From contig NZ_QXJF01000006.1 in the NCBI RefSeq assembly GCF_003670275.1, positions 1 through 64,000 on the forward strand: a stretch of 64,000 nucleotides of DNA, read 5' to 3'. Made by a program: the position numbers and the translations under genes. Source of the DNA: Helicobacter labetoulli (lineage in GTDB: Bacteria > Campylobacterota > Campylobacteria > Campylobacterales > Helicobacteraceae). Positions 35,844 through 45,205 of this stretch are shown in pieces; position 1 is the stretch's first letter, and each line of letters opens with the position of its first letter. Under the pieces are notes generated by a model that saw only the letters and a list, made by a program, of their open reading frames with translations, was not told the DNA's origin and ran no database searches.

Positions 35844-36646
35844 ATGTTTTCACCCAAAGCTTGTATTACATCACTCTTTAACGCTATCAAGGATTGTTAT
35901 CGTTATGTGCGATTTCCATATGCATTTATTGCCTATCGCGGTGTGTTTAAAGACTTTGCTTCTGCTTTCAACGCTGTGCCCAAAACACGCAATAGGGGAC
36001 TAACTTATAATCAAGCAATATCAAGAAGTCTTGATCAAATATGTGAGGATTATGCAAAACCTATCAAACTTGTCGATACTGAATACCCTATTTTCTTTTG
36101 GCTAGATAGAATCTTGCAAAAAAATCCACATCTACAAGTCTGTGATTTTGGTGGAGGTGATGGTAGGCACTATTTTGCTTTCACTTCACATTCTTCCCAC
36201 AGAATACAATGGAATGTTTGTGAACTTGATCAAAATGTGAAGCTAGGCAATGATCTAGCACACAAAATGGGAATAGACAATCTTCACTTCTCGAAGACAC
36301 CAAATGCCGCCCAAATATTTTTGTCTTCTAGCGCATTTCAGTATATTGAAAATCTCTACAATCTATTAGAGAAGTATTTAACTGGGGGGTAGAGCACGTT
36401 CTTCTTACTCGCCTACCTTTGCAGGATAGTGCTCCAACTTTTGTAACACTTCAAAATGCTCTCAATCAATTTTATACACCATTTCGTATTTTCAATCGCT
36501 CTGAATTTGTTAATTTTTTTACAAAACTAGGTTATGAACTTATTGATGAGTGGAAAGACCCTTTTGATTGTGTAATTATCCCATTTCACAGGAATATTTC
36601 AGTTACTTGCTCTGGAGGTATGTATTTTAGGAAAATACAACATTGA
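35844..36646 (+). pseudogene. Putative methyltransferase (TIGR04325-like), frameshifted at a G6 tract
   Basis: The N-terminal part (182 residues) carries a SAM loop VCDFGGGDGRHYF and an acidic CELDQN turn, then stops at TAG after LEKYLTGG. The downstream frame, if joined, reads VEHVLLTRLPLQDSAPTFV and continues to a TAA at 36644-36646. The break is at G6 (36384-36389); four or seven G would restore one frame of about 266 residues. The layout fits the TIGR04325 family often found in polysaccharide loci. Few GANTC octamers occur here, unlike neighbouring genes, hinting at transfer. Confidence 0.65.
36384..36389 (+). repeat. G6 homopolymer at the methyltransferase frameshift
   Basis: Six consecutive G residues lie exactly where the two methyltransferase frames must switch. 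This is a plausible slippage site, though short compared with classic contingency tracts. Confidence 0.7.
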
Positions 36647-36659
36647 TCTTAAAATAATT

Positions 36660-37052
36660 CTAATCCACAGAATCTAAAAATGCCTTGAGTTTTTGTTTTT
36701 GAGCAGTGTTTTTCATTGTCTCAAGGTATGAATCTACACCTTTATTAAAACATTCCGAAAACAGCTCTCCAGCCTTTTTGCCCCGTGGGCTATCAGTATC
36801 AATTTCATTGACAATCGCAACAAAAAATCGTGTATCAAGCCATTGGGCTAAATTGTTTTGCGTTTGCTCATTTGCCAACGCACTTGCAGAGACCGCATTG
36901 AGATTCTCTCCATTCTCAAGCTGATTGTGGAGATTTCTCATACTTCGTGCCATCTTTCCTTCACAAATATGCAAAAACTTAGTCTCTTGCTTCAAAGTGT
37001 ATGTATCGCCAAAATGTAGCAAGATAAGCGTATAAGCCAACAAAAAAGACAT
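36660..37052 (-). CDS. Hypothetical protein, signal-like N-terminus
   Basis: A 130-residue protein beginning MSFLLAYTLILLHFGDTYTL, which could be a signal peptide or anchor. A helical, Asn/Gln-rich body follows (MRNLHNQLENGENLNAVSAS) with Cys residues at LHICEG and FSECFN. The ATG at 37052 shares its A with the stop of the small frame upstream (TAATG), so translation is probably coupled; a GTG at 37058 is an alternative. No family recognised. Confidence 0.5.
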   Translation of the reverse strand: MSFLLAYTLILLHFGDTYTLKQETKFLHICEGKMARSMRNLHNQLENGENLNAVSASALANEQTQNNLAQWLDTRFFVAIVNEIDTDSPRGKKAGELFSECFNKGVDSYLETMKNTAQKQKLKAFLDSVD

Positions 37053-37053
37053 T

Positions 37054-37240
37054 ACCACCTCATTGTTGGAAGTTCTGGCTCTTGCTTATTTTGCTTAGCC
37101 CTATCCATATTATTTTTATCATTCTACAAATTCTTTTGTTTTTTATCACTAAAAAACTTTTCAACCATCTCTGTTAATTTCATACCATCGGTTTTAAAGC
37201 CCTCTTGGAATGCTTTTTGTCTTTCTTTGTTATGTTTCAT
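37054..37240 (-). CDS. Small ORF of 38 codons with in-frame TAG, then 23 more codons
   Basis: ATG 37240 (AAAAGGA nearby) begins a 38-residue frame, including KTDGMKLTEMVEKFFSDKKQ, that stops at TAG 37126-37124. The same frame continues with DRAKQNKQEPELPTMRW to a TAA that overlaps the next gene's ATG. The coupling of the far stop to the next start suggests the full 62-codon frame was once one gene, now cut by a nonsense codon. A real 38-residue protein is also possible. Confidence 0.4.
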
Positions 37241-37329
37241 TATGAATCCTTTTGTTTATTGCATTTGAAAAATTAGAGGTGGCTATTCTAACAAAAAAAA
37301 GACAATATAAATCTCTCACACGCAACAAG

Positions 37330-38496
37330 CTACTTCTTACCCTTTTTCTCCGCTTTAGTGTCGTGTTTATCGTGTTTGTGAATCCACTGCTTAATCTTAG
37401 CAAAACACTCTTCAAACAGATTCTTATATGGCTCACTCTCCACGCCAAAACTCTCTTGAAGCTTCTCCACAAGAGCTTTTTGCTCCGCATTCAATTTTGG
37501 TGGATAAGTGATTTTAATCTGTGCGACAAACTTCCCTCTATACGCACTATTGACATCTTTTACCCCTTCATTATCAAAAACAAACTGCTCTTTATCACGC
37601 GTATTTGGTGGAATCTTAAGCTCTAGCTCCCCGCGAAGAGAGGGGATTTTGAGCGTTGTGCCAAGCACGATTGAGATAAAAAACACCGGCACTTCCATAT
37701 AGATATTTTCCCCATCACGCACAAATATCTCATCTTCAGCCACACTCACAGCGATGTATAAATCCCCTCTTTTTCCATTTTTATCCGCATTGCCCCTTCC
37801 GCTAATGCGGATTCTATTCCCATCATCAATACCTTCAGGAATACTCACCTCAAAGCTTTCGCTACTCATCTCAAATGCAGAGCCTTTGCATTTGGGACAT
37901 TTTTCAGCACTTTTTTGTCCCGCACCCTTGCAAGTAGGGCAAGTTTGGGCAAATGTCATAAAGCCCTGCCGCATATACACCTGCCCCTTACCACCACAAT
38001 CTTTACACGATTCAAGTTTGCCATCTTTTGCGCCTGTGCCTTTACAATCAGCACAAGCCACCTTAAAGCTATTATGAATCTCCTTTTTGCAGCCAAACAC
38101 CGCTTCTTTAAAGCTTAGCTCAAGCCCGATAATCTCATCAAGATTATATGCCCCTTTACTTCTTTGACTTGAAAACCCAAAGCCACTACCAAATGCAGAT
38201 TCAAAAATTGACCCCAAATCGCCAAAAATATCGCTAAAATCTCTCCCGCTAAAACCGCTAAATCCAGAGTTTTGCAAGCCTTCCTTGCCGTATTTATCAT
38301 AAATTTGCCGCCTAGAATCATCGCTCAAAACCTCATAAGCCTCATTAATACGCTTAAACTGCTCTTCGGCATCTTTATCATTAGGATTCCTATCAGGGTG
38401 ATATTTTAACGCCATTTTGCGATATGCTTTTTTAATACTCTCTTTGTCGCTTGTGCGAGTGATTTCAAGGATTTCATAATAATCAAATGTCTCCAA
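37330..38496 (-). CDS. dnaJ: Co-chaperone DnaJ
   Basis: DnaJ delivers unfolded proteins to DnaK and stimulates its ATPase. The 388-residue protein has a J domain with His33-Pro34-Asp35, a Gly/Phe linker ([15 protein letters not shown]) and a zinc region. That region has Cys pairs at 148/151, 164/167, 186/189 and 200/203, followed by the substrate-binding C-terminal domains. A Lys-rich end ([11 protein letters not shown]) is a local feature. Confidence 0.95.
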   Translation of the reverse strand: METFDYYEILEITRTSDKESIKKAYRKMALKYHPDRNPNDKDAEEQFKRINEAYEVLSDDSRRQIYDKYGKEGLQNSGFSGFSGRDFSDIFGDLGSIFESAFGSGFGFSSQRSKGAYNLDEIIGLELSFKEAVFGCKKEIHNSFKVACADCKGTGAKDGKLESCKDCGGKGQVYMRQGFMTFAQTCPTCKGAGQKSAEKCPKCKGSAFEMSSESFEVSIPEGIDDGNRIRISGRGNADKNGKRGDLYIAVSVAEDEIFVRDGENIYMEVPVFFISIVLGTTLKIPSLRGELELKIPPNTRDKEQFVFDNEGVKDVNSAYRGKFVAQIKITYPPKLNAEQKALVEKLQESFGVESEPYKNLFEECFAKIKQWIHKHDKHDTKAEKKGKK

Positions 38497-38629
38497 AATC
38501 TACTCCTCTTTATCAAAATAAAATAAAACCGTGATTGTAGCAGAATTTTATAAGGCAAAGTTAAATTCTTTAGCGTTATGATTGCACTCCTTAAAAACAC
38601 CCTTGCACCCTCTTAACAAAAGGCATTAT

Positions 38630-39229
38630 ATGAATACTTATAAATCAAGTCTTAAGGCTTTTTCAAATCTCATTACCGCACTTGAAAAGCTCCCTACCAT
38701 CGGCAAAAAATCCGCTCAAAAAATGGCGTATTCTTTGTGCGTGGAAAATAAATTTTTAGGCTTAAATATTGCTCACGCTATTGAAAATGCTGCTCTTGTT
38801 ATAAAAAAATGTCATAAATGCCTTGGGTTAAGCGAGAGTGAGATTTGCGAAATCTGCCTTGATGATACGCGACAAAATGGTGAGCTGTGTATCGTGGCAA
38901 ATTCACGCGATATTTTTATTATTGAGGAGATGGGTGAGTTTCAAGGGCGATATTTTGTGCTAGATTCACAGCAGGATTTAGAACAGATTGATTTTTCACT
39001 GCTCAATCACAGAATCCAAGCAGAATCTATCCACGAGATTATCTTTGCCCTATCTCCTAGCCTTGCTAATGAGGCTATTATGCTCTATATTGAAGATAAG
39101 ATTAAAGCTCCTTGTGCCACTCCATTGCAATTTAGTAAAATCGCTCAAGGTGTCCCCACAGGCATTGGACTAGATTCTATTGATCAGCTTTCACTTTTAG
39201 CTGCATTAAACTCACGCGTCAAACTCTAA
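38630..39229 (+). CDS. recR: Recombination mediator RecR
   Basis: RecR works with RecO to load RecA at gaps. From ATG 38630 the protein has 199 residues: a helix-hairpin-helix (LEKLPTIGKKSAQKMAYSL), a zinc finger (CHKC...CEIC), a Toprim domain with ELCIVANSRDIFIIEEMGEF, and the C-terminal TGIGLDSIDQLSL Walker-like block. AAAGGC lies upstream. The longer frame from 38582 has no support. Confidence 0.92.
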   Translation: MNTYKSSLKAFSNLITALEKLPTIGKKSAQKMAYSLCVENKFLGLNIAHAIENAALVIKKCHKCLGLSESEICEICLDDTRQNGELCIVANSRDIFIIEEMGEFQGRYFVLDSQQDLEQIDFSLLNHRIQAESIHEIIFALSPSLANEAIMLYIEDKIKAPCATPLQFSKIAQGVPTGIGLDSIDQLSLLAALNSRVKL

Positions 39230-39311
39230 AAAGCAGTTTTTAAGGATTCTATTAATTTTTGATTTGTAGAATTGCTCGGTTGATTTAATTCCAACAACGA
39301 AAGGATTGAAA

Positions 39312-39617
39312 ATGAAAAAGTTGCTTTTTCTTACACTTTTGAGTTTTGCTAGTTTTGCTTTTGCAGAGGCTCCTGCGGTGTTCAAAAAATGTATCGCTTG
39401 CCACGGACCTGATGCTAAAAAAGTGGCTCCGGGAAGTAAGGGCGGTGTTACCATTGCTGGTATGGCTAAAGATGAGCTTATCAAAGAGCTTAAAGGCTAT
39501 AGAGCAAAAACTGCTGATAATGGCGGTGCTAAGGCTATTATGTATGGTCAAGCAGCGAATTTGAGCGATAATGATATTGAAGCTTTAGCAGATTACATCT
39601 CTAAACTTCCTAAATAA
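39312..39617 (+). CDS. Cytochrome c-553
   Basis: A 101-residue periplasmic class I cytochrome c that carries electrons, in Helicobacter from the bc1 complex to cbb3 oxidase. A signal peptide (MKKLLFLTLLSFASFAFA) precedes the heme site Cys27-x-x-Cys30-His31, and Met77 in KAIMYGQ is the likely sixth ligand. AAAGGA precedes ATG 39312. A promoter and hairpin of its own suggest high expression. Confidence 0.93.
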   Translation: MKKLLFLTLLSFASFAFAEAPAVFKKCIACHGPDAKKVAPGSKGGVTIAGMAKDELIKELKGYRAKTADNGGAKAIMYGQAANLSDNDIEALADYISKLPK

Positions 39618-39621
39618 ATAT

Positions 39622-39643
39622 CTTTGCGGAGCAATCCGCAAAG
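39622..39643 (+). terminator. Hairpin after cytochrome c-553 gene
   Basis: CTTTGCGGA (39622-39630) and TCCGCAAAG (39635-39643) form a perfect nine-base-pair stem with tetraloop GCAA. No T run follows; CCTCCTT comes next, right before the alr start. It may stabilise the cytochrome mRNA or attenuate alr rather than terminate fully. Confidence 0.5.
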
Positions 39644-39656
39644 CCTCCTTAATCCA

Positions 39657-40703
39657 ATGGCAGAAATCATTTTAGATTCTAAAGCTTACAAACACAATCT
39701 TAATCTCATATCCTCGCATATTGGCTCACATAGTAGCCCAAATGTAGAACTTGCCGCCGTTTTAAAAGACAATGCCTATGGACACGGACTAAACGAAATA
39801 GCCTCAATTGCGGCTGAATATGGTATTAAAAGTGTGTTTGTCAAAAATCACAATGAAGCAATACAAGTGTGTGAGCTTTTCCCTCAAGTAACGGCTTTGT
39901 ATGGTATGCCACAAGGGGATTTTGCAAAAAATATCGCCTTTGTTATCCACGATAAAGAGCATATCTCCGCCCTACCAAAAGGCACAAAAGTAGAGCTAAA
40001 AGTCAATGCCGGTATGAATCGCAATGGCATACAGCCTAGTGAGCTACAAAGCTTTATTAAAGATATTTTGCAAAAAGGGTTGGAGCTTATTGGGGTATTC
40101 TCCCATAATGGCTATGGTGATGATTTAGATTCTGCATTTTTTGACACACAAAGCAATTTTGCCTTAATCAAACAAGAAGTGCTGCATTTAAGTCAAAAAT
40201 ATGGCTTTGCCCCGCCAAGATTCCACTCTCTTAGCACATCTGGGGCGATTCGTGTCGCAAGTGAAAGCGGCATTACAGATGATTTGGTGCGTATAGGCAT
40301 TGGTGCGTATGGCTATCTTGATGTAAGTTTTAAAAACCCCATAAGTGCCAAACTCCAAAAAGTTGCCTCACTCTATGCCGATAGAGTTTCCACACGCTTT
40401 TTGCATAAGGGTGAGCGGATAGGATATAGCGGCTGCACCACGCTAGAATCTCCGCAGGTTATTAGCACCTATGACATCGGCTATGGTGATGGCTTTTTTC
40501 GTGTGAGCGAACATCACAAAGTCCATACTACAAATGGTTTGCAAATCCTGCCGCGTTCATCTATGGATTGCTTCTCGTGCTTTTGTGATGAGCCTAGAAT
40601 CTGTGTCTTTAAAGATGTGAGCGAGCTTGCCAAAGCCTTTGGGACAATTAGCTATGAGATTCTCACTCATTTATCTCCTAGTATAAAACGCACCATTATT
40701 TAA
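39657..40703 (+). CDS. alr: Alanine racemase
   Basis: Alr interconverts L- and D-alanine with PLP to supply peptidoglycan. The 348-residue protein has the Schiff-base Lys37 in AAVLKDNAYGHG and the second catalytic Tyr in GERIGYSGCT, plus DIGYGDGFFR. ATG 39657 fits the family N-terminus, but no binding site precedes it, and an anti-Shine-Dalgarno-like CCTCCTT lies just upstream, so initiation may be weak. It is followed closely by truD. Confidence 0.9.
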   Translation: MAEIILDSKAYKHNLNLISSHIGSHSSPNVELAAVLKDNAYGHGLNEIASIAAEYGIKSVFVKNHNEAIQVCELFPQVTALYGMPQGDFAKNIAFVIHDKEHISALPKGTKVELKVNAGMNRNGIQPSELQSFIKDILQKGLELIGVFSHNGYGDDLDSAFFDTQSNFALIKQEVLHLSQKYGFAPPRFHSLSTSGAIRVASESGITDDLVRIGIGAYGYLDVSFKNPISAKLQKVASLYADRVSTRFLHKGERIGYSGCTTLESPQVISTYDIGYGDGFFRVSEHHKVHTTNGLQILPRSSMDCFSCFCDEPRICVFKDVSELAKAFGTISYEILTHLSPSIKRTII

Positions 40704-40706
40704 CCT

Positions 40707-41834
40707 ATGCAAGATTTAAGATTCTATCCTTTTACTCATAGCCCTGTGCAGTGCCTTTTCAATCCCTCTTCACGCGATTTTGTTGTCAAAGAAATTCCAC
40801 TCTATGAGCCAAGTGGCAATGGGGAACATTTGCTAATTTATGTGCGAAAAAAGGGATTAAGCACTTTTGAAATGCTAGAACTCTTCTCGCAGATTCTAGG
40901 TATAAAAGTGCGTGATATAGGCTATGCAGGGCTAAAAGACAAAGCCGCTACCACCTATCAATACATCAGCATTCCTCGCCATTTAGAATCTCGCCTAAAT
41001 CTCATCTCGCCTATTTTGCAAGAGCATAACATTAAGATTCTTAGTCTCCACGCCCATAACAACAAGCTCAAAATCGGGCATTTAAAAGGCAATGAATTTT
41101 TTATGCGTCTTAAAAAGCTCCTACCGCATAATACTACAAAGCTAGAATCCACACTTGAACTCATCGCTCAAAGTGGCTTTCCAAACTATTTTGGCGACCA
41201 ACGCTTTGGTAAAGAGGGAGATAATTTCCAAAGTGGTAAGGCAATTATCCAAAATAGTCTTAAAATCAAAAATAAAAAGATGAGTAATTTTCTCATCTCT
41301 AGCTATCAAAGCCACCTTTTTAACGCTTGGCTAAAAATGCGTTTGCAACTCTCAAAAATCTTGCATAGTTTTAGCCCACAAGAAGCCCTGCACGCCCTAT
41401 TACACAAGGATTTTCAAGCTCTGCATAGCCCACACTACACACTAAATCTTATAAAAACATTGCAAAAACAAAAACAACATTTTGTGCTTTTGCAAGGTGA
41501 TGTGATGTGCCATTATCCCTATGGCAAAAACTTTATTTGCGAAGATGAGCTGCTAGAATCCCAGCGTTTTATTCTTAAAAACACCGCTCCAACTGGGGCG
41601 TTATGTGGCTTAAAACTCACTCAAGCACAACATCTAGCCAAAGAAATAGAATCTCATTTTTTAGATTCTACAATCAAGGCAAATGGCACAAGACGCTATG
41701 CGTGGGTATGGGCAGAGCAAATTAAAGGCAAATATATCGCACAAAAAGCCCAATATGAACTACAATTCTACTTGCCAAAGGGAAGCTATGCGACCATATT
41801 CTTAGAAAGTGTGCTAGGGCAACAGAATCTATAA
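40707..41834 (+). CDS. truD: tRNA pseudouridine synthase TruD
   Basis: TruD makes pseudouridine 13 in tRNA-Glu. The catalytic Asp78 lies in AGLKDKAATTYQYIS. The TruD-specific blocks NYFGDQRFG and LISSYQSHLFN are present, with a final RYAWVWAEQIKG/GSYATIFLES core. At 375 residues the length is normal. It begins three bases after alr. Confidence 0.93.
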   Translation: MQDLRFYPFTHSPVQCLFNPSSRDFVVKEIPLYEPSGNGEHLLIYVRKKGLSTFEMLELFSQILGIKVRDIGYAGLKDKAATTYQYISIPRHLESRLNLISPILQEHNIKILSLHAHNNKLKIGHLKGNEFFMRLKKLLPHNTTKLESTLELIAQSGFPNYFGDQRFGKEGDNFQSGKAIIQNSLKIKNKKMSNFLISSYQSHLFNAWLKMRLQLSKILHSFSPQEALHALLHKDFQALHSPHYTLNLIKTLQKQKQHFVLLQGDVMCHYPYGKNFICEDELLESQRFILKNTAPTGALCGLKLTQAQHLAKEIESHFLDSTIKANGTRRYAWVWAEQIKGKYIAQKAQYELQFYLPKGSYATIFLESVLGQQNL

Positions 41835-41898
41835 GCCAAACCCTTAACTACCCAACAAATTCTATCACCACAACACCGCAAAACCCACAACACAAGCT

Positions 41899-42756
41899 TT
41901 ACACAAAAAGCAGATTCTGTTTTTTCATCGCTTCAAAAATAATCTCATAGCCCTTTAATGCCTTTTCATCACACAAAACCCACTCATTTAAGCCTTCCAA
42001 GCTCATCATATGTGCGATTTTAGAATCTGATTTTCGTGCATTTTGAGAGAGCATCATTTCCACAAATGCGTCCCTTAAGCCCTTGTCAAAGTCTTTTGAA
42101 AGCGTGAAATTACAATGACAATACTCCGCTCCTACATAAAAGTTTTTTAGCTCACTATAACTGCCCTCTTGCAAGATTCTAGCCCAAGTGCCAGAGCCAA
42201 TAGCCCCCGCGTCAAGCTCCCCACTGCGTATTTTATCTAGCACATCAAATTCACTCCTGCCCGTATCGCCGTGCTTCCCCACATCGCTATTAAAGCGATA
42301 AATGCCTACCGCATTACTTGGAGCAGATTCACTTAAACTTGACATCTCCTGTAATGTCAAAGTGCAATCTTGCAAAAAATGTAAAGGCATAATCGCCGCC
42401 TGAGCTGAATCTAAGCTCCCAAGCCCAAACTTCTTGCCCTGCAAACCCTGCAAATCTTTCACGCCATTTTCCCTTGTAACAAACACGCTTTGAAAGCCTA
42501 TGTCCGTATCACGCATAAGCACAGCTCTAAAGGCATTATCACTTGCCACTTGTGTGCGGATATAAGCGACATTTGTATTCCACGCAATGTCAATCTTTTT
42601 TTCCATAAGCCATTGCACTTGCCGCTCATAATTGCTAAAAAGCACATAATCTAACCGAATATCCTTAAAATACGCATTTGCATATTCCCTAATAATATCC
42701 CATATCGGCACAATTTGCGGTGCATACGCCACCGCTCCTACAATAATATGTCTCAT
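41899..42756 (-). CDS. PhnD/SsuA-like binding-protein fold, no signal peptide
   Basis: A 285-residue type II periplasmic-binding-protein fold of the PhnD/transferrin-like group, but its start (MRHIIVGAVAYAPQIVPIWD) has no signal peptide or lipobox, so it is probably cytosolic. Motifs include VLFSNYERQVQWLMEKKIDI, AWNTNVAYIR and a KFGLGSLDSAQAA segment. No ABC permease or ATPase is nearby. It follows the flavoprotein gene by one base, so it is third in a three-gene operon and may bind the pathway's substrate or cofactor. Confidence 0.65.
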   Translation of the reverse strand: MRHIIVGAVAYAPQIVPIWDIIREYANAYFKDIRLDYVLFSNYERQVQWLMEKKIDIAWNTNVAYIRTQVASDNAFRAVLMRDTDIGFQSVFVTRENGVKDLQGLQGKKFGLGSLDSAQAAIMPLHFLQDCTLTLQEMSSLSESAPSNAVGIYRFNSDVGKHGDTGRSEFDVLDKIRSGELDAGAIGSGTWARILQEGSYSELKNFYVGAEYCHCNFTLSKDFDKGLRDAFVEMMLSQNARKSDSKIAHMMSLEGLNEWVLCDEKALKGYEIIFEAMKKQNLLFV

Positions 42757-42757
42757 T

Positions 42758-43891
42758 TTACTCCTTTGCTAAAAGTGCATCACTTAGCCACACTTGCAAT
42801 ACATCAAGGCTAGGTGCCATAACTTGACTTGCCATCGCATCACGCAAATACCGCTCTAGTGGCAATAACTTGCTATATGCTTTCCCACCGCCAAGCCGCA
42901 TAGCCAACTCACAAATCTGCATAACAAGCTCCGTAGCATTAATCCTACTTGCAAAAATCTTGCACGCCGCGTTAGAATCCCCACAATCAAATGCCCTTGC
43001 CGCTTCTTTAACAAGGGCGATTTGACTTTGTGTCTTGGTGTAAAGATTTGCAATGTGAATCCGCACTAATTCCTTATCCGCTAGTGAGCTACCATCAGTG
43101 TATTTTCTACTCTTACAATGATTTAACGCACATTCATACGCACTTTGTCCAACTCCACTATACACAGCTCCAAGCCCCACGACAAAATACATCGCCACTA
43201 GCCCAGCGTGAGTTCCCCCCTCGCCATCTCTGCCTAGTAAATAACGCTTTGTCTCTAGTCTCACATTCTCATAACGCACGGGCTTTGAGACATTCCCACG
43301 CATACCAAGCCCATTCCACACGCCCTCTTCGTGGATAAGCCCTTGCAAACTATTTGGCGTAATCCAGTTATTTTTCCCACCACTCACTTCGCAGGAATTT
43401 GTATAAGTGAGATAGTAATCTGCCTTTTCAGCAGAAGTTACAAAGCTTTTTCGCCCATTAAGGATTCTAAATGCCCCATCAGTTGTTTCAGTAATATCAG
43501 GTGAGCCAAAATGTGTGCCTGAACCGCTTTCACTATATGCAAGAGCAAAAGTAATCTCCCCTTTAGCAATTTGTGGCAAAAACTCCTCTTTTTGCTTCAA
43601 AGTGCCAAAAGCACAAAGCACCGCTGTGGCAACATTATGCATCATATAGCACAACGCACTTGATGCATCAAAACGAGCAATGTTATAGCAAACCAAAGCG
43701 TGATTCTGGCAGTTGCCACCACTTCCGCCAAACTCTTTTGGCACAAGCAGTCCTGTGAATCCTTGCTTTTTTAGCTCAGCGTAGGCTTCCTTTGGGAATC
43801 TCGCCTCTTTGTCAATAGCATCTGCATAGGGGGCTACATATTTTCGCCCAAACTCCAAGCTTAAACTTTCAATGTTTTCTAAATCTAACAT
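42758..43891 (-). CDS. Acyl-CoA-dehydrogenase-fold flavoprotein
   Basis: A 377-residue protein with the ACAD three-domain layout: N-terminal helices with FTGLLVPKEFGGSGG, a flavin-contact region FALAYSESGSGTHFGSP, and a C-terminal bundle with RLGGGKAYSKLLPLERYLRD. The usual catalytic Glu segment near the C-terminus (EGT in true dehydrogenases) reads ASQVMAPSLDVLQ, so it may not desaturate acyl-CoA. ACAD-fold flavin monooxygenases (DszC-like) are an alternative. It lies ten bases after the diiron gene. Confidence 0.7.
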   Translation of the reverse strand: MLDLENIESLSLEFGRKYVAPYADAIDKEARFPKEAYAELKKQGFTGLLVPKEFGGSGGNCQNHALVCYNIARFDASSALCYMMHNVATAVLCAFGTLKQKEEFLPQIAKGEITFALAYSESGSGTHFGSPDITETTDGAFRILNGRKSFVTSAEKADYYLTYTNSCEVSGGKNNWITPNSLQGLIHEEGVWNGLGMRGNVSKPVRYENVRLETKRYLLGRDGEGGTHAGLVAMYFVVGLGAVYSGVGQSAYECALNHCKSRKYTDGSSLADKELVRIHIANLYTKTQSQIALVKEAARAFDCGDSNAACKIFASRINATELVMQICELAMRLGGGKAYSKLLPLERYLRDAMASQVMAPSLDVLQVWLSDALLAKE

Positions 43892-43901
43892 TACACTTCC
43901 T

Positions 43902-45089
43902 TTACATAAAATTAGGCGTGTGAGCCTTGCTTAAATCAACAGCCAAATCCTCATCAATCCCACATTCAACAAGCCTTCTTGTGCGGTTTCTCTCCATTTT
44001 TGCTTTCAGCTCCATAACCTCATCAAAACCTTGAGCCATACGCTCTTTCCCTCCACCTTTCAAAACTGCCATAGATTCAAGCAAAAGAGAAGATTCAGCA
44101 CTTTGTGAATCTAGATAATTCTTTCGCCTAAACACAACATCTTTGAGTGCAAAGACTTTGGCAGGATTGATAGCTAAAGTATGCTTCACATTCCCTATAC
44201 CATAGCTTACGTGCCTTGCCTCATCTTTTCTTGCTAATGAAAGCATTTTTGCACTTGGCTCATCGCCTAAATCTCTAAAGCCATCTTCTAAAAATTTTAG
44301 TAAATCAATAAAAGTCCCCTCCCCCATAATGTGTAATAAAAAGCTTGATTTAAAATAATCCTTTTCATTCCACAAGCTAAACAAACTCTGCTGTGTGGTA
44401 AGCGTGGAATATTGCACCCCAAGCCCTGTAACATTTGCTCGTTTGATAAAAGATTCAATATGCCGACTTTCATCGCCTATAATACTAGAAAGCAGCAGCG
44501 GCACAGCGGTAAAAAATGGTGAAATCTGCCCCAAAAAACGGCTAGGAATATAAAGGGCTGAAAACTCATTTTCTGTAAGATAAGTCATAATTTGAGCAAT
44601 GGCAAACTCAAGCTCTGGGCTAAATCGTGGCATTTCCTGCCACAAAATATCACTTGAAGCATTCCATTGTGCATTTTTAGAATCTTCATAAATTTGGGCT
44701 ACATTGTTGCTCCAAATCTCATTATCGTGCAAATATGTAAAGTGATATTCTGGACTTGCCACTTCCACTTGCACACCATTTGGGGCTAATCCGTGCATTG
44801 CTGGGGCGGGCGATTTGGTATCAAACTTTTGGAATCTTGTGAGCGATTTTTTACGCATAAGATACAAAAAATTGCCCTTAGATTCTGAATCTTGGCTTAT
44901 TTTTTGCTTACAAATAAACTCTTCACCCTTAAAGCGACACCACATTCTTATGTCATTTTCAAGATTGTCAAAATCGCTTATAAGCTCAATATCCGCTCCT
45001 TGAGAAGAGAGCAAAAAAGCATTTTCAAGACGCATAAAAAAGAATGCACCAAGCGGCATCTCACCCATAAACACACAAGACTTTTGCAT
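43902..45089 (-). CDS. TusA-like domain fused to ferritin-like diiron domain
   Basis: A 395-residue fusion. Residues 1-62 resemble TusA/SirA (a persulfide carrier), ending with the conserved IRMWCRFKGEE, but the CPxP motif is replaced by GEMPLG. Residues 155-300 form a ferritin-like four-helix unit with a complete diiron ligand set: Glu175, Glu207/His210 (DESRH), Glu257 (GEGTF), Glu290/His293 (DEARH). This predicts an oxygen-activating or redox enzyme. It is first of three tightly packed genes. A 116-base leader precedes it. Confidence 0.65.
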   Translation of the reverse strand: MQKSCVFMGEMPLGAFFFMRLENAFLLSSQGADIELISDFDNLENDIRMWCRFKGEEFICKQKISQDSESKGNFLYLMRKKSLTRFQKFDTKSPAPAMHGLAPNGVQVEVASPEYHFTYLHDNEIWSNNVAQIYEDSKNAQWNASSDILWQEMPRFSPELEFAIAQIMTYLTENEFSALYIPSRFLGQISPFFTAVPLLLSSIIGDESRHIESFIKRANVTGLGVQYSTLTTQQSLFSLWNEKDYFKSSFLLHIMGEGTFIDLLKFLEDGFRDLGDEPSAKMLSLARKDEARHVSYGIGNVKHTLAINPAKVFALKDVVFRRKNYLDSQSAESSLLLESMAVLKGGGKERMAQGFDEVMELKAKMERNRTRRLVECGIDEDLAVDLSKAHTPNFM

Positions 45090-45205
45090 ACAAAAACTTT
45101 TAAATTAGGCTCTACAAGATTTTGAAGACTTGTTTTCTTTCTCACGGAAAGCTAAGAGAGAATCTTATTTAATTTTGGCTTAAATATTTTTAAAGTTGCT
45201 TAGTT

